A stretch of DNA of 64,000 nt from Microthrix sp041394405 (GTDB lineage: Bacteria > Actinomycetota > Acidimicrobiia > Acidimicrobiales > Microtrichaceae): assembly GCA_041394405.1 (NCBI GenBank), contig JAWKIF010000011.1, forward strand, positions 232,835-296,834. Reading direction: 5' to 3'. The notes under the pieces were generated by a model, which was given only the letters and a program-made list of their open reading frames with translations, was not told the origin of the DNA and did not search any database. This document shows, piece after piece, positions 8,602-16,924 of this stretch (within the stretch, counting starts at the first letter, position 1; each line of letters begins with the position of its first letter). The translations under genes and the position numbers were made by a program.

Positions 8602-10029
8602 TCAGCCGGAGGGCAGCGACTCGCCACGGTCGGCCGCGGCGATCAGCTCGTCGAGGCCGCCCAGGATGTGGTTCAGCAGGCCCTCCACCTCGGGCACCAG
8701 GTCGGGACAAGTGACCACGCCGATCATCATCTCGCCGGCGGCGGAGAACACGGTGACGTTCAGGCCGGCGCCCTCCAGGAGCGGTCCGAACGGCCACAAT
8801 CCGGTCACCTTGGCTCCGGCCATGTACACCGGACCGGGAGCGCCGGCCACGTTGGAGACCACCAGGTTGTGAACCGGAGGCAGCTTGTCGGCCAACCCCA
8901 GGCGCTTGTAGAGGTCCACGCCCAAGCTGAACACCTCGCCCGGCACGAGTTCGGCGACGTCGCCGATGATGTCGGTCCCCATGGCGGCATTCACCTCCTT
9001 GGACGCGGCGGAACTGCACGCGACGGCCGCCAGCACCGACAACGGAGCCTCGAGTTGCACGGGAAGCTCGACGAACATCGTCGACACCTGGTTCGATGAG
9101 GTGCCCTCGACCGAGCCGTGGACCGAGACCGGCACCGACGCCACCAAGGGCCGTTCCACGCCCTGGCCGAGGTCGTTGAGGTAGTTGCGCAGCCCGAGGC
9201 CTGTGGCGCACAACACGACGTCGTTGATCGTCACGTCGAAGTGACGGCGAAGGCGCCGAAACTCCTCAAACGGGCGGCTGGAGAAGGCCACTGAGCGCTC
9301 GGGGGTCAGCGAGCGGTTGAATGGTGTGCGGGGTGCGCTGAGCGGCTGGCCTGCGGCGGTGGCACCCCGCCGGCGCTGCGCCGCAGTGGCCAGGCCGGCC
9401 TCGACCAGCGACCGAGTGGCCCGGGTGAAGATCTGGAGCGGGCGAAACGGCTCGGCGAGCCGGGCCCGCACCCCGTCGGCCAACAGCCCGAGGGTCGACG
9501 GGCCGGGCGGGGGCGCCCAGGCCTCGTCGGGGTCGCTGCGGCGGCCGGCGTCGGGGGCGAGGTCGAACAAGTCGGCCATGATCGCCACCCCGCTCATGCC
9601 GTCGACGATGGCGTGGTGCATGCGGACGACCACCGCAGCTGAGCCGTCGGCCATGCCCTCCACCAGGGTCATGTCCCAGAGCGGGCGATCCCTGGGGAGT
9701 CGACTGCCCATGAGCCCGCCGATGAAGCGGGCCAGGTCACCGCCGGACGCGTCGGGTTCGAGCCGACGATGGAAAAGGTGGTGGTCGATGTCGAAGTCGG
9801 GGTCGTCCACCCATCTCGGTCGGTCGGCGCTGAGCGGCACCCGTGCGAGGCGATGTCGGAATGCCGGAATCAGCGGAAGGCGGTCGACAACGTGGGCCCG
9901 CAGGGTGGGGAAGCCGAAGGCGTCGGGAGCCGTGCTTGGGTCGAGGCCGATGACCCCCGTGACCACCATGGGCGCAGACGAGGTTTCGAGCGAGAGGTAC
10001 CACGCGTCCGCTCCGCTCAAGCGTTCCAT
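8602..10029 (-). CDS. WS/DGAT-type O-acyltransferase (wax ester synthase / acyl-CoA:diacylglycerol acyltransferase)
   Basis: 475 residues, the normal length for bacterial WS/DGAT enzymes, which esterify fatty alcohols or diacylglycerol with acyl-CoA to make storage lipid. The N terminus MERLSGADAWYL and the catalytic HHAIVDG (HHxxxDG, about residues 138-144) are clear, with the later conserved stretches PLWDM before it and NVVVSNV-like NLVVSNVAG near the C terminus (WES-acyltransferase C-terminal domain). Not obviously in an operon; the upstream neighbour is divergent. Storage of triacylglycerol or wax ester is expected from the family; substrate choice cannot be read from the sequence. Confidence 0.92.
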   Translation of the reverse strand: MERLSGADAWYLSLETSSAPMVVTGVIGLDPSTAPDAFGFPTLRAHVVDRLPLIPAFRHRLARVPLSADRPRWVDDPDFDIDHHLFHRRLEPDASGGDLARFIGGLMGSRLPRDRPLWDMTLVEGMADGSAAVVVRMHHAIVDGMSGVAIMADLFDLAPDAGRRSDPDEAWAPPPGPSTLGLLADGVRARLAEPFRPLQIFTRATRSLVEAGLATAAQRRRGATAAGQPLSAPRTPFNRSLTPERSVAFSSRPFEEFRRLRRHFDVTINDVVLCATGLGLRNYLNDLGQGVERPLVASVPVSVHGSVEGTSSNQVSTMFVELPVQLEAPLSVLAAVACSSAASKEVNAAMGTDIIGDVAELVPGEVFSLGVDLYKRLGLADKLPPVHNLVVSNVAGAPGPVYMAGAKVTGLWPFGPLLEGAGLNVTVFSAAGEMMIGVVTCPDLVPEVEGLLNHILGGLDELIAAADRGESLPSG

Positions 10030-10238
10030 GGCGACCAGCTTCGCGCCCAGCCGGCACCGGTGCCAGACCCGTGACCGGGGTCCTGGGTCATAGTGACCGC
10101 CACCGATCCGTAGCGTGGTCTCTCTGGCGGAGCCGAATAGTCCCAGCGCCTCGGCTCGTCACCGGAAGGGCCGTTCGCCGTGGTCTTTTGGGTCGATGTG
10201 CCCAGGAGGGAGGCCGGCAAGCCGCCGAAACAGTCACC

Positions 10239-10922
10239 ATGGGACCGGGACTGGCCGCGTTGGAGAAGATGATCAGCCACACGTTGGGGGTGTCCGGACC
10301 GCGTGTGGACGACTTGGCCGATCTCCCCGGTGGCCCCGAACTGTGCGACTTCCTGGGGCGGTGCAATGGGTTCTATGCCTTCGGGGATGCGCTCCACATG
10401 TTCCCGTCCGGATCCGCCCGGCTGGGTGAACACACGCTGGAGGAGTGGAACACCGAGGGGTTGTGGCGTGAGTCCTACCCCAGTTCGCTGAACGGCCACC
10501 TGTGCTTCGCCGAGGATGCCGTGGGGAACCAATTCACCCTGTCGGCCAACGGCGTGTTCCGCTTCGACGCAGAGACCGCCGCCATGGAGTTTGTCGCTCC
10601 CAACCTGGACAGCTGGTCGTTGAGCGTGTTGGCCGACGTCAACCGCCTCACCGGGTTTCCCCTGGCTCACGCCTGGCGCCTCCGTCATGGGGCGGTGCCG
10701 CCGGGTCACCGCCTGATGCCCCGCCGGGCGTTCTGCCGCGGTGGCCAGCTGCGGGTCGACAACCTGGTGACGGTCGACGCGGTCGACGCCATGCGGGCCA
10801 GAGGTCTCATGGTCAGCCGCGACCGACCGAGCACCCCGGAGGGCGTCGCTCAGTGGGATCGGGACCTGCGCACCCCACATCCATTCCACCTGCGGGTGCC
10901 CGCCGCCGCCGAGGCCGACTGA
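10239..10922 (+). CDS. SMI1/KNR4 (SUKH)-like protein
   Basis: About 227 residues from the ATG at 10239; an upstream in-frame extension lacks protein-like composition. The best clue is the short run FLGRCNGFYAFGDALHMFP (about residues 37-55), which matches the SUKH hallmark of a helix ending in NGF, then a beta strand and a Phe-Pro. Aromatic residues follow (WNTEGLWRESY, LCFAEDAVGNQF). SUKH proteins include toxin-immunity proteins and general adaptor domains, but no toxin gene is visible on either side, so an immunity role is not supported. C-terminal third has no recognised domain. Confidence 0.6.
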   Translation: MGPGLAALEKMISHTLGVSGPRVDDLADLPGGPELCDFLGRCNGFYAFGDALHMFPSGSARLGEHTLEEWNTEGLWRESYPSSLNGHLCFAEDAVGNQFTLSANGVFRFDAETAAMEFVAPNLDSWSLSVLADVNRLTGFPLAHAWRLRHGAVPPGHRLMPRRAFCRGGQLRVDNLVTVDAVDAMRARGLMVSRDRPSTPEGVAQWDRDLRTPHPFHLRVPAAAEAD

Positions 10923-10957
10923 GCTGACGTTGATCGAACAGTTCGTCGTCGCGCATG

Positions 10958-11022
10958 ATCCTCACGTGAGGGTCGCGCGCGGCCCCCGGTACCGAACCCT
11001 CACGTGAGGGTTTCGCGCGGCG
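10958..11022. repeat. Two direct copies of a palindromic CCTCACGTGAGG element
   Basis: Copies at about 10960-10982 and 10997-11020 share CCTCACGTGAGGGT followed by a TCGCGCGCGG-like tail. Each core is itself a perfect palindrome. They lie in the 130-base gap between two convergent genes and could act as a bidirectional terminator, a protein-binding site, or members of a dispersed intergenic repeat. Confidence 0.75.
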
Positions 11023-11053
11023 CTCCGGCAGCTGGCGCCAGCCGGTGGGGGGC

Positions 11054-12118
11054 TCAGGAGAACTCCCGCTGGTAGGCGAAGAGGCCTGGGCTGCCGCCGG
11101 TGTGCAGGAACACCACCCGCTCGTCGTCGCCGATGAGGCCACGCCGCACGACATCGATGAGCCCGGCGGCGGCCTTGCCGGTATAGACGGGATCCAACAG
11201 GATGCCCTCGGTGCGGGCGAAGAGCTCGATGGCCTCGATGGACTCGGGAGCGGGGATGCCGTACCCCTCGCCGCAGTAGCCGTCGAGGATGTCCACCGAC
11301 CCGGCCGCCACAGGATCGCGGTCCAGCATGGGGCCGAGCGCGTCCAGCAGGGTGCGGGAGGCGGCCCTCGACTGGGCGGCCCCCTCGCAGACGTCAAACC
11401 CGGTGACCGCGGTGGCGGCGCCCAGGAGGTCCATGCCGGCCAGCAACCCCGCATAGGTGCCGCCGGTGGACGTTGCCGTCACGATGCGGTGGAAGCCCAC
11501 CGTGGCCTCGACGGCCTGCTCCACCAGCTCGATCGCGGCGGCGACGTAGCCGAGCGCGCCCACCGGGGAGGATCCCCCCATGGGGAACCACGAGACGATC
11601 TGCCCGGCTTCGGCAGCCCCATCCTCGATTCCGGAGATGGCCGCGGCGGCGTCCGCTTCGTCCCGCACCGTGTGCGTGCTGGCCCCCAGGATGCGGAACA
11701 GGGCCTGGTTGCCGTTGTGCAGGTAGTCGGCGTCGTTGCGGGGTACCGCCTCGGTCAACACGAGGTCGCAGTCCAGGCCGACGGCCGCAGCGGCCGCCGC
11801 GGTCTGTCGGGCGTGGTTGGACTGCAACGCCCCAAAGGTGCCGATCCGCGATGCGCCCTCGGCCAACGCTCGGCCGACGAGGAATTCCAGCTTGCGTACC
11901 TTGTTGCCGCCCATGGCCAGCCCGGTGCAGTCGTCCCGCTTGATCCAGATCTCGGGGCCACCCAGGGTTTCGCTCAGCCGCTCGCAGCGGTGGAGCGGCG
12001 TGGGCAGCGTCGCCAGGGGACGGCGGGGGTGCTCCTCGAGGAGGGTTCTCGCGTCGGCGAAGACCGCCGCCGCCGTTGAGTTGGCATCCGTTGTGGTCTC
12101 CGGGGCGTCGGCGCTCAT
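11054..12118 (-). CDS. PLP-dependent enzyme, ACC deaminase / D-cysteine desulfhydrase family
   Basis: 354 residues of the fold-type II PLP family that contains 1-aminocyclopropane-1-carboxylate deaminase and DcyD. The PLP lysine is in MGGNKVRKLE at about residue 72, followed by the SNHARQ substrate-binding motif near 98-103, and the TATSTGGT phosphate-binding loop near 218. C terminus has the family LLDPVYTGKA and FLHTGG. D-cysteine desulfhydrase is more common in non-plant-associated bacteria, but the residues separating the two activities cannot be judged here. Long Ala-rich N terminus (about 40 residues) precedes the conserved LPTPLH. Divergent from the DUF3107 gene. Confidence 0.88.
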   Translation of the reverse strand: MSADAPETTTDANSTAAAVFADARTLLEEHPRRPLATLPTPLHRCERLSETLGGPEIWIKRDDCTGLAMGGNKVRKLEFLVGRALAEGASRIGTFGALQSNHARQTAAAAAAVGLDCDLVLTEAVPRNDADYLHNGNQALFRILGASTHTVRDEADAAAAISGIEDGAAEAGQIVSWFPMGGSSPVGALGYVAAAIELVEQAVEATVGFHRIVTATSTGGTYAGLLAGMDLLGAATAVTGFDVCEGAAQSRAASRTLLDALGPMLDRDPVAAGSVDILDGYCGEGYGIPAPESIEAIELFARTEGILLDPVYTGKAAAGLIDVVRRGLIGDDERVVFLHTGGSPGLFAYQREFS

Positions 12119-12270
12119 GGGCCCATCTTCGCAGCCGAGTCGGCCGGGTGGCGCTGCGGGCGCTCATTGCGCCGCTCGGGCACGGGGCGTATGTGGCCGC
12201 AGGCCGCTTCCACGTACCATGGCCGATGAATCGCTGCCGGTCCGACCGGCATCAACCCCAGGAGCAGCAC

Positions 12271-12501
12271 GTGGACATTCGCATCGGAGTCACCCAAGCC
12301 CCCCGTGAGCTGGAGCTCACCGTGGACGACGACCTGCGTGATGAGCTGCACCAACGCATCGACGAGGCGACGGCGGCGGGCGACGGCGTGCTGTGGCTGA
12401 CCGACACCTCTGGGCGCGAGGTGGCGGTGCCGGTGGCCAAGATCGCCTACCTGGAGCTGGGTCGCGACTCCACGGGCCGCTCCATCGGCTTCTCGAGCTG
12501 A
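12271..12501 (+). CDS. DUF3107 family protein
   Basis: 76-residue protein starting at a GTG with AGGAG six bases upstream. The sequence DIRIGVTQAPRELELTVD and the C-terminal VPVAKIAYLELG match the small actinobacterial DUF3107 family, to which Mycobacterium tuberculosis TB9.4 (Rv3208A) belongs. Function unknown. A longer in-frame extension upstream has poor composition and is rejected because of the strong ribosome site. It is 17 bases upstream of the first ArsA-like ATPase gene, so probably cotranscribed with it. Confidence 0.88.
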   Translation: MDIRIGVTQAPRELELTVDDDLRDELHQRIDEATAAGDGVLWLTDTSGREVAVPVAKIAYLELGRDSTGRSIGFSS

Positions 12502-12518
12502 GCGCTCAGGCTACGGAC

Positions 12519-13526
12519 GTGTCGGTGCCCGCCTCACTGCTGGAGCGGCGGCTGCTGTTCGTCACCGGCAAGGGGGGCGTCGGCAAGACCTCGGTCACCT
12601 CGGCGCTGGGGTTGCTGGGCGCCCAGCAAGGCAAGCGCACGCTGGTGTGCGAGGTGGACGCCAAGGGCAATCTGGCCGATTTCTACGGTGTTGGCCCACT
12701 GCGGTTCGAGCCGACCGAGGTGCAGCCCAACCTGTTCGCCATGGCCCTGAGCACCGAGGAATCGCTGCGGGAGTATTTGAAGCTGCAACTGAAGCTTCCC
12801 CTGCTGGCCCGGCTGGGGCCGGTGGCAAAGATGTTCGACTTCGTAGCGACCGCCGCCCCGGGCGTGAAGGAGATCCTGACCGTCGGCAAGATTGCGTACG
12901 AGGTGCGGGAGCGCAACTACGACCTGGTGGTGGTGGACGCCTCGGCCTCGGGACACGTCGTGGGCCAGCTGGCGTCGCCGGTCGCCCTCGGCGAGCTCAT
13001 CGGGGTCGGCGTGGTGCAGGCCCAGACTGCGTGGATGATCGATCTGTTGCGCGATCCGGCCACCACCGGCGTGGTGGTGGTGGCCACACCGGAGGAGATG
13101 CCGGTGAACGAGACCCTCGAGCTGGTGGGTCGGTTGGGTACCGAGACCGAGATCGACCTGGCCGCAGTGGTGGCCAATCGTGTGCTGCCTGAGCTGTTCG
13201 GCCGCGGCGAAGAGGAGCTGTTCGACCGTGTGGCGGACGCGCTGGGCAGCGATCGGGCGGGTGGCGATGCGGTGGGCGGCCCGGCCCTCGACGAGTCGCT
13301 GGACGAACAGCTGGCACCGTCCAGCGTGGCGGGCCTGAGGGGCGTCGTGGGCGCCGCTCAGTTGGCGGTGGGCCTGCGCCGCTCGCGGGTGCCCCACCTG
13401 CAGCGCCTGCGCGAGGGGTTGCCCGCCGGCGTGCCCATGCTCAACGTGCCTCAGCTGTTCATCCGCTCCCATGGCACCCGCGCCACCCACGCCATTGCCG
13501 AGCTGCTACACGAGGAACTGGTGTGA
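12519..13526 (+). CDS. ArsA-like ATPase, first of a pair
   Basis: 335-residue P-loop ATPase of the ArsA/GET3 (SIMIBI) class. Deviant Walker A GKGGVGKTS lies at about residues 17-25, followed by the family switch sequence EVDAKGN and a NYDLVVVDASASGH block. The GTG at 12519 is chosen, with a second GTG two codons later. Actinobacteria carry such ATPases as adjacent pairs (Rv3679-Rv3680 in M. tuberculosis, assigned to tolerance of glycerol and nitrite stress and not to arsenic). No arsenic transporter or ArsR gene is near, so the older name arsenite pump ATPase is not justified. Confidence 0.87.
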   Translation: MSVPASLLERRLLFVTGKGGVGKTSVTSALGLLGAQQGKRTLVCEVDAKGNLADFYGVGPLRFEPTEVQPNLFAMALSTEESLREYLKLQLKLPLLARLGPVAKMFDFVATAAPGVKEILTVGKIAYEVRERNYDLVVVDASASGHVVGQLASPVALGELIGVGVVQAQTAWMIDLLRDPATTGVVVVATPEEMPVNETLELVGRLGTETEIDLAAVVANRVLPELFGRGEEELFDRVADALGSDRAGGDAVGGPALDESLDEQLAPSSVAGLRGVVGAAQLAVGLRRSRVPHLQRLREGLPAGVPMLNVPQLFIRSHGTRATHAIAELLHEELV

Positions 13527-13572
13527 GTGGCACTGCGCTGAGCCGGGTGGTTCTGAGGGTCGGGCCGCGCTG

Positions 13573-14748
13573 ATGGCGGGGCAGAGCATCCGGAACCTGG
13601 CGTCCGCGCGGGAGGTGCTGGTGACCGCCGGGTCGGGTGGGGTGGGCAAGACCACCACGGCTGCGGCGGCGGCAACGATGGCGGCCTCCACGCTGGGGTT
13701 GAAGGTGTTGGTGGTGACCGTGGATCCGGCCCGACGCCTGGCCAACGCCATGGGTATCGAGAAGTTCGGCAACGTGGAGACGCAGGTGCCTCGCGAGGCA
13801 TTCGAGGCGGCCGGTGTCCGGCCAACCGGCGAACTGTGGGCCGCCATGTTGGACACCAAGGAGAGCTGGGACGATTTGGTTCGGCTGCACGCCCCGGACC
13901 CCGAGACCCGCGACGCCATCTTGGGCAACCCGCTCTACCAGAACATCTCCGCCCGGTTCGTCCAGAGCCACGACTACGTGGCCATGGAGCGGCTCTTCGA
14001 ACTGCACAGCTCCGGCCGTTACGACCTCATCGTGGTTGATACGCCTCCCACCCGAAATGCCCTCGACTTCCTGGATGCGCCCGAGCGCATGGCCGACTTC
14101 TTCTCCAGCCGCCTGCTGCGCCTGCTGATTGCGCCCTATCGCTCGCGGGTTGTCACCATGGCGTCCAAGCCGTTCTACACGGTGGCCGACCGCATCCTGG
14201 GCAGCCAGTTCCTCCAGGACATCGCCGAGTTCTTCGTGCTCTTCCAAAGCATGTACGACGGGTTCGTGGAACGGTCCCGTGCCGTCAGCCACTTGTTGGC
14301 CAGCGATGACACCAGCTTCATCGTGGTGTCCACCCTGGAGACCGCTCCTGCCCGTGAGGCCAAGTACTTCCTGTCAGAACTGGCCAAGCGGAACTACGAC
14401 GTCGGGGCGTTGGTGCTGAACAAGACCCTGCCCGCCAGCCTGCTGGACGCCAGGTCGACCGCCACCGCCCACGACCTGTGTGACCACGGCGTCGCTCGGG
14501 CGGCCGTGCTGGGGTCGGCCCTCGGCCTGGACCAAGCCCAACTCGACCATTTGGAGCGCCTGTTGCCCGAGTTGGGAGAGAGCTTTCTGCGCTACCAGCT
14601 GGTGGCAGGGCGAGAGGCCGAGGAACGCGACCGCCTGGCGGCCGGTGCAGGGGTGGTTGCCAGCGTGCCCTACTTCGCCGAGGAGATCACCGACCTCGCC
14701 GGTCTGCTGCGTCTGGGAGGGCAGCTATGGGACGAGCCCGTGGGGTGA
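13573..14748 (+). CDS. ArsA-like ATPase, second of a pair
   Basis: 391-residue partner of the preceding ATPase. Deviant Walker A GSGGVGKTTT at about residues 20-29, TVDPARRLANAMG following, and DLIVVDTPPTRNALDFL near 155. Compared with the first ATPase it has a longer insertion between these motifs, as in the mycobacterial pair, where the two proteins form a hetero-complex. ATG at 13573 is chosen; the frame is open to 13471. Its stop lies inside the start of the histidine kinase gene (22-base overlap), so the three genes are translationally coupled. Confidence 0.87.
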   Translation: MAGQSIRNLASAREVLVTAGSGGVGKTTTAAAAATMAASTLGLKVLVVTVDPARRLANAMGIEKFGNVETQVPREAFEAAGVRPTGELWAAMLDTKESWDDLVRLHAPDPETRDAILGNPLYQNISARFVQSHDYVAMERLFELHSSGRYDLIVVDTPPTRNALDFLDAPERMADFFSSRLLRLLIAPYRSRVVTMASKPFYTVADRILGSQFLQDIAEFFVLFQSMYDGFVERSRAVSHLLASDDTSFIVVSTLETAPAREAKYFLSELAKRNYDVGALVLNKTLPASLLDARSTATAHDLCDHGVARAAVLGSALGLDQAQLDHLERLLPELGESFLRYQLVAGREAEERDRLAAGAGVVASVPYFAEEITDLAGLLRLGGQLWDEPVG

Positions 14749-16271
14749 GCGAGGTGCCGGAGGCGCCGACGAGCCAGGCGATGGTTCCCGAGGACCCCGT
14801 CGAGGATCACCTGCGTCGCCTGGTGGCGATGTGGGGCGTGCTCTCCGACCTGTCCTTCAGCGACCTCTCGTTGTACGTCCCGGCCGGCAGCGGCTACCTG
14901 GTGCGCTCCCAGGTTCGGCCGACCACCTCGCAGACCCTCCACGAGGCCGATCGGGTCGGCCGATGGTCCAGCTCGTCGGATCGGCCCTTCGTGCACGAGG
15001 CCTGGCGCTCGGGTCGCACCCGCAAGGGCGACCTGTTCGATCCGGAACTCGGAGGACGGGTGATGGTGCAGGCCATCCCGGTGCGCTGGCGGGATGAGGT
15101 CGTGGCCGTGATGAGCAGCGAGCAGGCGCCCACGCCGCGCCGCCAGCCGAGCGAGCTGGAGCGAACCTACCAAGCCGTCTTCGAGCGATTCGCCCAGATG
15201 ATTGCCGCCGGCGCTTTCCCCTACGAGCTTGGCCCCGAGGATCGAGTGCCACGTGAACCCCCGCGTGTGGGGGATGGCGTCATCCTGCTGGACGGCAACG
15301 GCCGGGTGGAGTTCGCCTCGCCCAATGCCATCTCGGCGCTGACCCGCGCAGGTGTGGAGGGCACGGTCCAGGGCACCCACTTGGCGGAGGCCGGGCTTGA
15401 ACAACTCGCCACCCGCCTGGCATTCCGGACCCGTCGCCCCACGTCCGAGGAGGTGGCGGCCGGCTCGGTGGTGGTCGATCTGGAGGTGTTGCCCCTACTG
15501 GACTCGGGAGTGGTGAGCGGTGCGGTGGTGTTCCTACGGGACGTCAGCGAGATTCGCCAGCGCGATCTGCTGTTGCTCAGCAAGGACGCAGCCATCCGCG
15601 AGATCCACCATCGCGTGAAGAACAATCTTCAAACCATCTCGTCGCTGCTGCGGCTGCAGGGTCGACGCATCACCAACCCGGAGGCCGATCGGGCGGTTCA
15701 GGAGTCGGTGCAGCGCATTCAGGCGATCTCCGTGGTGTACGAGCTGCTCAGCCGGGAGCACCGTGACGACGTTGACCTGCGGGAGATCGTGGCGGCCATC
15801 GTTCGGCAGATGGACCAGGTGACCGGAGCGCACGTGGTGATCCGCCTGGCCGGGTCGGCCGGACGCGCGCCGTCGGACGTGGCGACTCCGCTGGCCATCG
15901 TGGTGAACGAACTCATCCAGAACGCGCTCGATCACGCGTTTCCCCGCCTCGGGGAACCGGATCAACCCCAGGCGAAGGTCTGGGTCACCTTGGATCGCCG
16001 GGGCACGGACCTGCGGATCGAGGTGGTCGACAACGGGGTGGGCGTCGATGGCGAGGTGGACACGTCGCAGGGCGGTCTCGGGCTCAGCATCGTGTCGTCG
16101 CTGGTCAAGGAGGAGTTGGGCGGCTCCATCGAGATCGGCCCACGCCGTGACGAGGGCGCCGGGAAGCCCGGCACCCGTGCCCTCGTCGAGGTGCAACTGG
16201 CCGAACCGGTCGGGCCGCCGGGCCTGGATGATCCCACCCAGGAACTCCCCATCATGGGGCTTGGCGACTAG
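14727..16271 (+). CDS. pdtaS: PdtaS-type sensor histidine kinase (HisKA_2)
   Basis: 514-residue cytosolic histidine kinase with GAF-like N-terminal domain (about 30-155), a PAS-like domain (about 180-275), a HisKA_2 dimerisation helix with the phospho-acceptor in IREIHHRVKNNLQ (about residue 293), and an HATPase_c domain (NELIQNALDHAF, VVDNGVG, GGLGLSIV). This order and length match PdtaS of mycobacteria, which phosphorylates the ANTAR-type RNA-binding regulator PdtaR; no pdtaR lies in the window. ATG 14727 has a GGGAGG ribosome site about six bases away. Convergent with a WhiB gene, as pdtaS is with whiB1 in M. tuberculosis. Confidence 0.9.
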   Translation: MGRARGVSEVPEAPTSQAMVPEDPVEDHLRRLVAMWGVLSDLSFSDLSLYVPAGSGYLVRSQVRPTTSQTLHEADRVGRWSSSSDRPFVHEAWRSGRTRKGDLFDPELGGRVMVQAIPVRWRDEVVAVMSSEQAPTPRRQPSELERTYQAVFERFAQMIAAGAFPYELGPEDRVPREPPRVGDGVILLDGNGRVEFASPNAISALTRAGVEGTVQGTHLAEAGLEQLATRLAFRTRRPTSEEVAAGSVVVDLEVLPLLDSGVVSGAVVFLRDVSEIRQRDLLLLSKDAAIREIHHRVKNNLQTISSLLRLQGRRITNPEADRAVQESVQRIQAISVVYELLSREHRDDVDLREIVAAIVRQMDQVTGAHVVIRLAGSAGRAPSDVATPLAIVVNELIQNALDHAFPRLGEPDQPQAKVWVTLDRRGTDLRIEVVDNGVGVDGEVDTSQGGLGLSIVSSLVKEELGGSIEIGPRRDEGAGKPGTRALVEVQLAEPVGPPGLDDPTQELPIMGLGD

Positions 16272-16319
16272 CTGGCAGCGAGGGCGCCTGCCCTGACCGA
16301 CTCGGCGTGGTGCCGAGGC

Positions 16320-16610
16320 TCAGCTGGCGCGGCGGCGGGCGGCCACCCATTGGCGGCGCAGCTTGCGGCGCTCCTCCTCTGAGGTGCCACCCCAAATGCC
16401 CGAGTCCTGGTTGGTCGCCAGGGCGAACTCCAGGCACTGGTCCTGCGCGTCGCAGGCGTCGCAGACCACCTTGGCGCTGTTGATCTGTTCGATCGCCGGG
16501 CCGGTCGTGCCGACCGGGAAGAACAGGTCCGGATCGGTGTCACGGCACGCAGCCGTGGAGCGCCAATCGTCGGTGTCGGTGAAGCTGCCTGGCTTGAGCG
16601 TGAGCGCCAC
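16320..16610 (-). CDS. whiB1: WhiB-family Fe-S transcription factor, WhiB1-like
   Basis: 96-residue actinobacterial Fe-S protein. Four cluster cysteines at positions 22, 50, 53 and 59 (C...CxxCx5C), the WhiB turn GIWGG at 71-75, and a basic C-terminal tail for DNA contact (EEERRKLRRQW). The segment DPDLFFPVG is WhiB1-like. The GTG at 16610 is chosen because GGAGGAT lies six bases upstream; a longer frame to 16667 would include that site. WhiB1 in mycobacteria is an essential, nitric-oxide-sensitive partner of the primary sigma factor; neighbourhood with pdtaS supports this orthology. Confidence 0.88.
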   Translation of the reverse strand: MALTLKPGSFTDTDDWRSTAACRDTDPDLFFPVGTTGPAIEQINSAKVVCDACDAQDQCLEFALATNQDSGIWGGTSEEERRKLRRQWVAARRRAS

Positions 16611-16924
16611 GTAATCCTCCGGGGGGGGAGCGCGCCAGAGGCACGCCGTAGTTTGCGGGCAGCACATGAGTCACCTTGGGCACTCAGGGAGGTGCTCGCT
16701 CGGTGACGCGGGGGGTGTGCTGGGTGGTCGCTGGCAACCTACTCAGCAGTGGCAGGGCTGTAAAGGAAAAGTTTCACAAAGTCATTTGTGACATGGGGCA
16801 CCGCGCGTGCTGCAGGTCCGAGGACCCTCCCCCGACCACGTGGCCACAACGGGGCCCGCGGGCGGAGTGTCGGGGGGCGCGACCGGTATGGAAGCCTGTG
16901 GCGGTGGCCCCGTCCAACCCGCCC
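16611..16924. promoter_or_regulatory. Divergent intergenic region with an inverted repeat upstream of whiB1 and the GDPD gene
   Basis: About 314 bases between whiB1 (minus) and the phosphodiesterase gene (plus). It must hold both promoters. The clearest element is TCACAAAGTCATTTGTGA at 16774-16791, a 7-bp inverted repeat with a 4-base spacer, in a locally AT-richer stretch (GTAAAGGAAAAGTTTCAC). It contains the CRP half-sites TCACA/TGTGA but in the opposite order to a normal CRP site. No gene seen inside. Confidence 0.5.

Noticed and set aside
10239..10922. Polymorphic toxin immunity gene
   Set aside because: A SUKH-like domain alone is not enough; no toxin, WXG or RHS gene flanks it.
12519..14748. 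Arsenite efflux pump ATPase (ArsAB system)
   Set aside because: No arsB, arsR or arsD nearby; paired ATPases next to DUF3107 and pdtaS match the mycobacterial stress-related pair instead.
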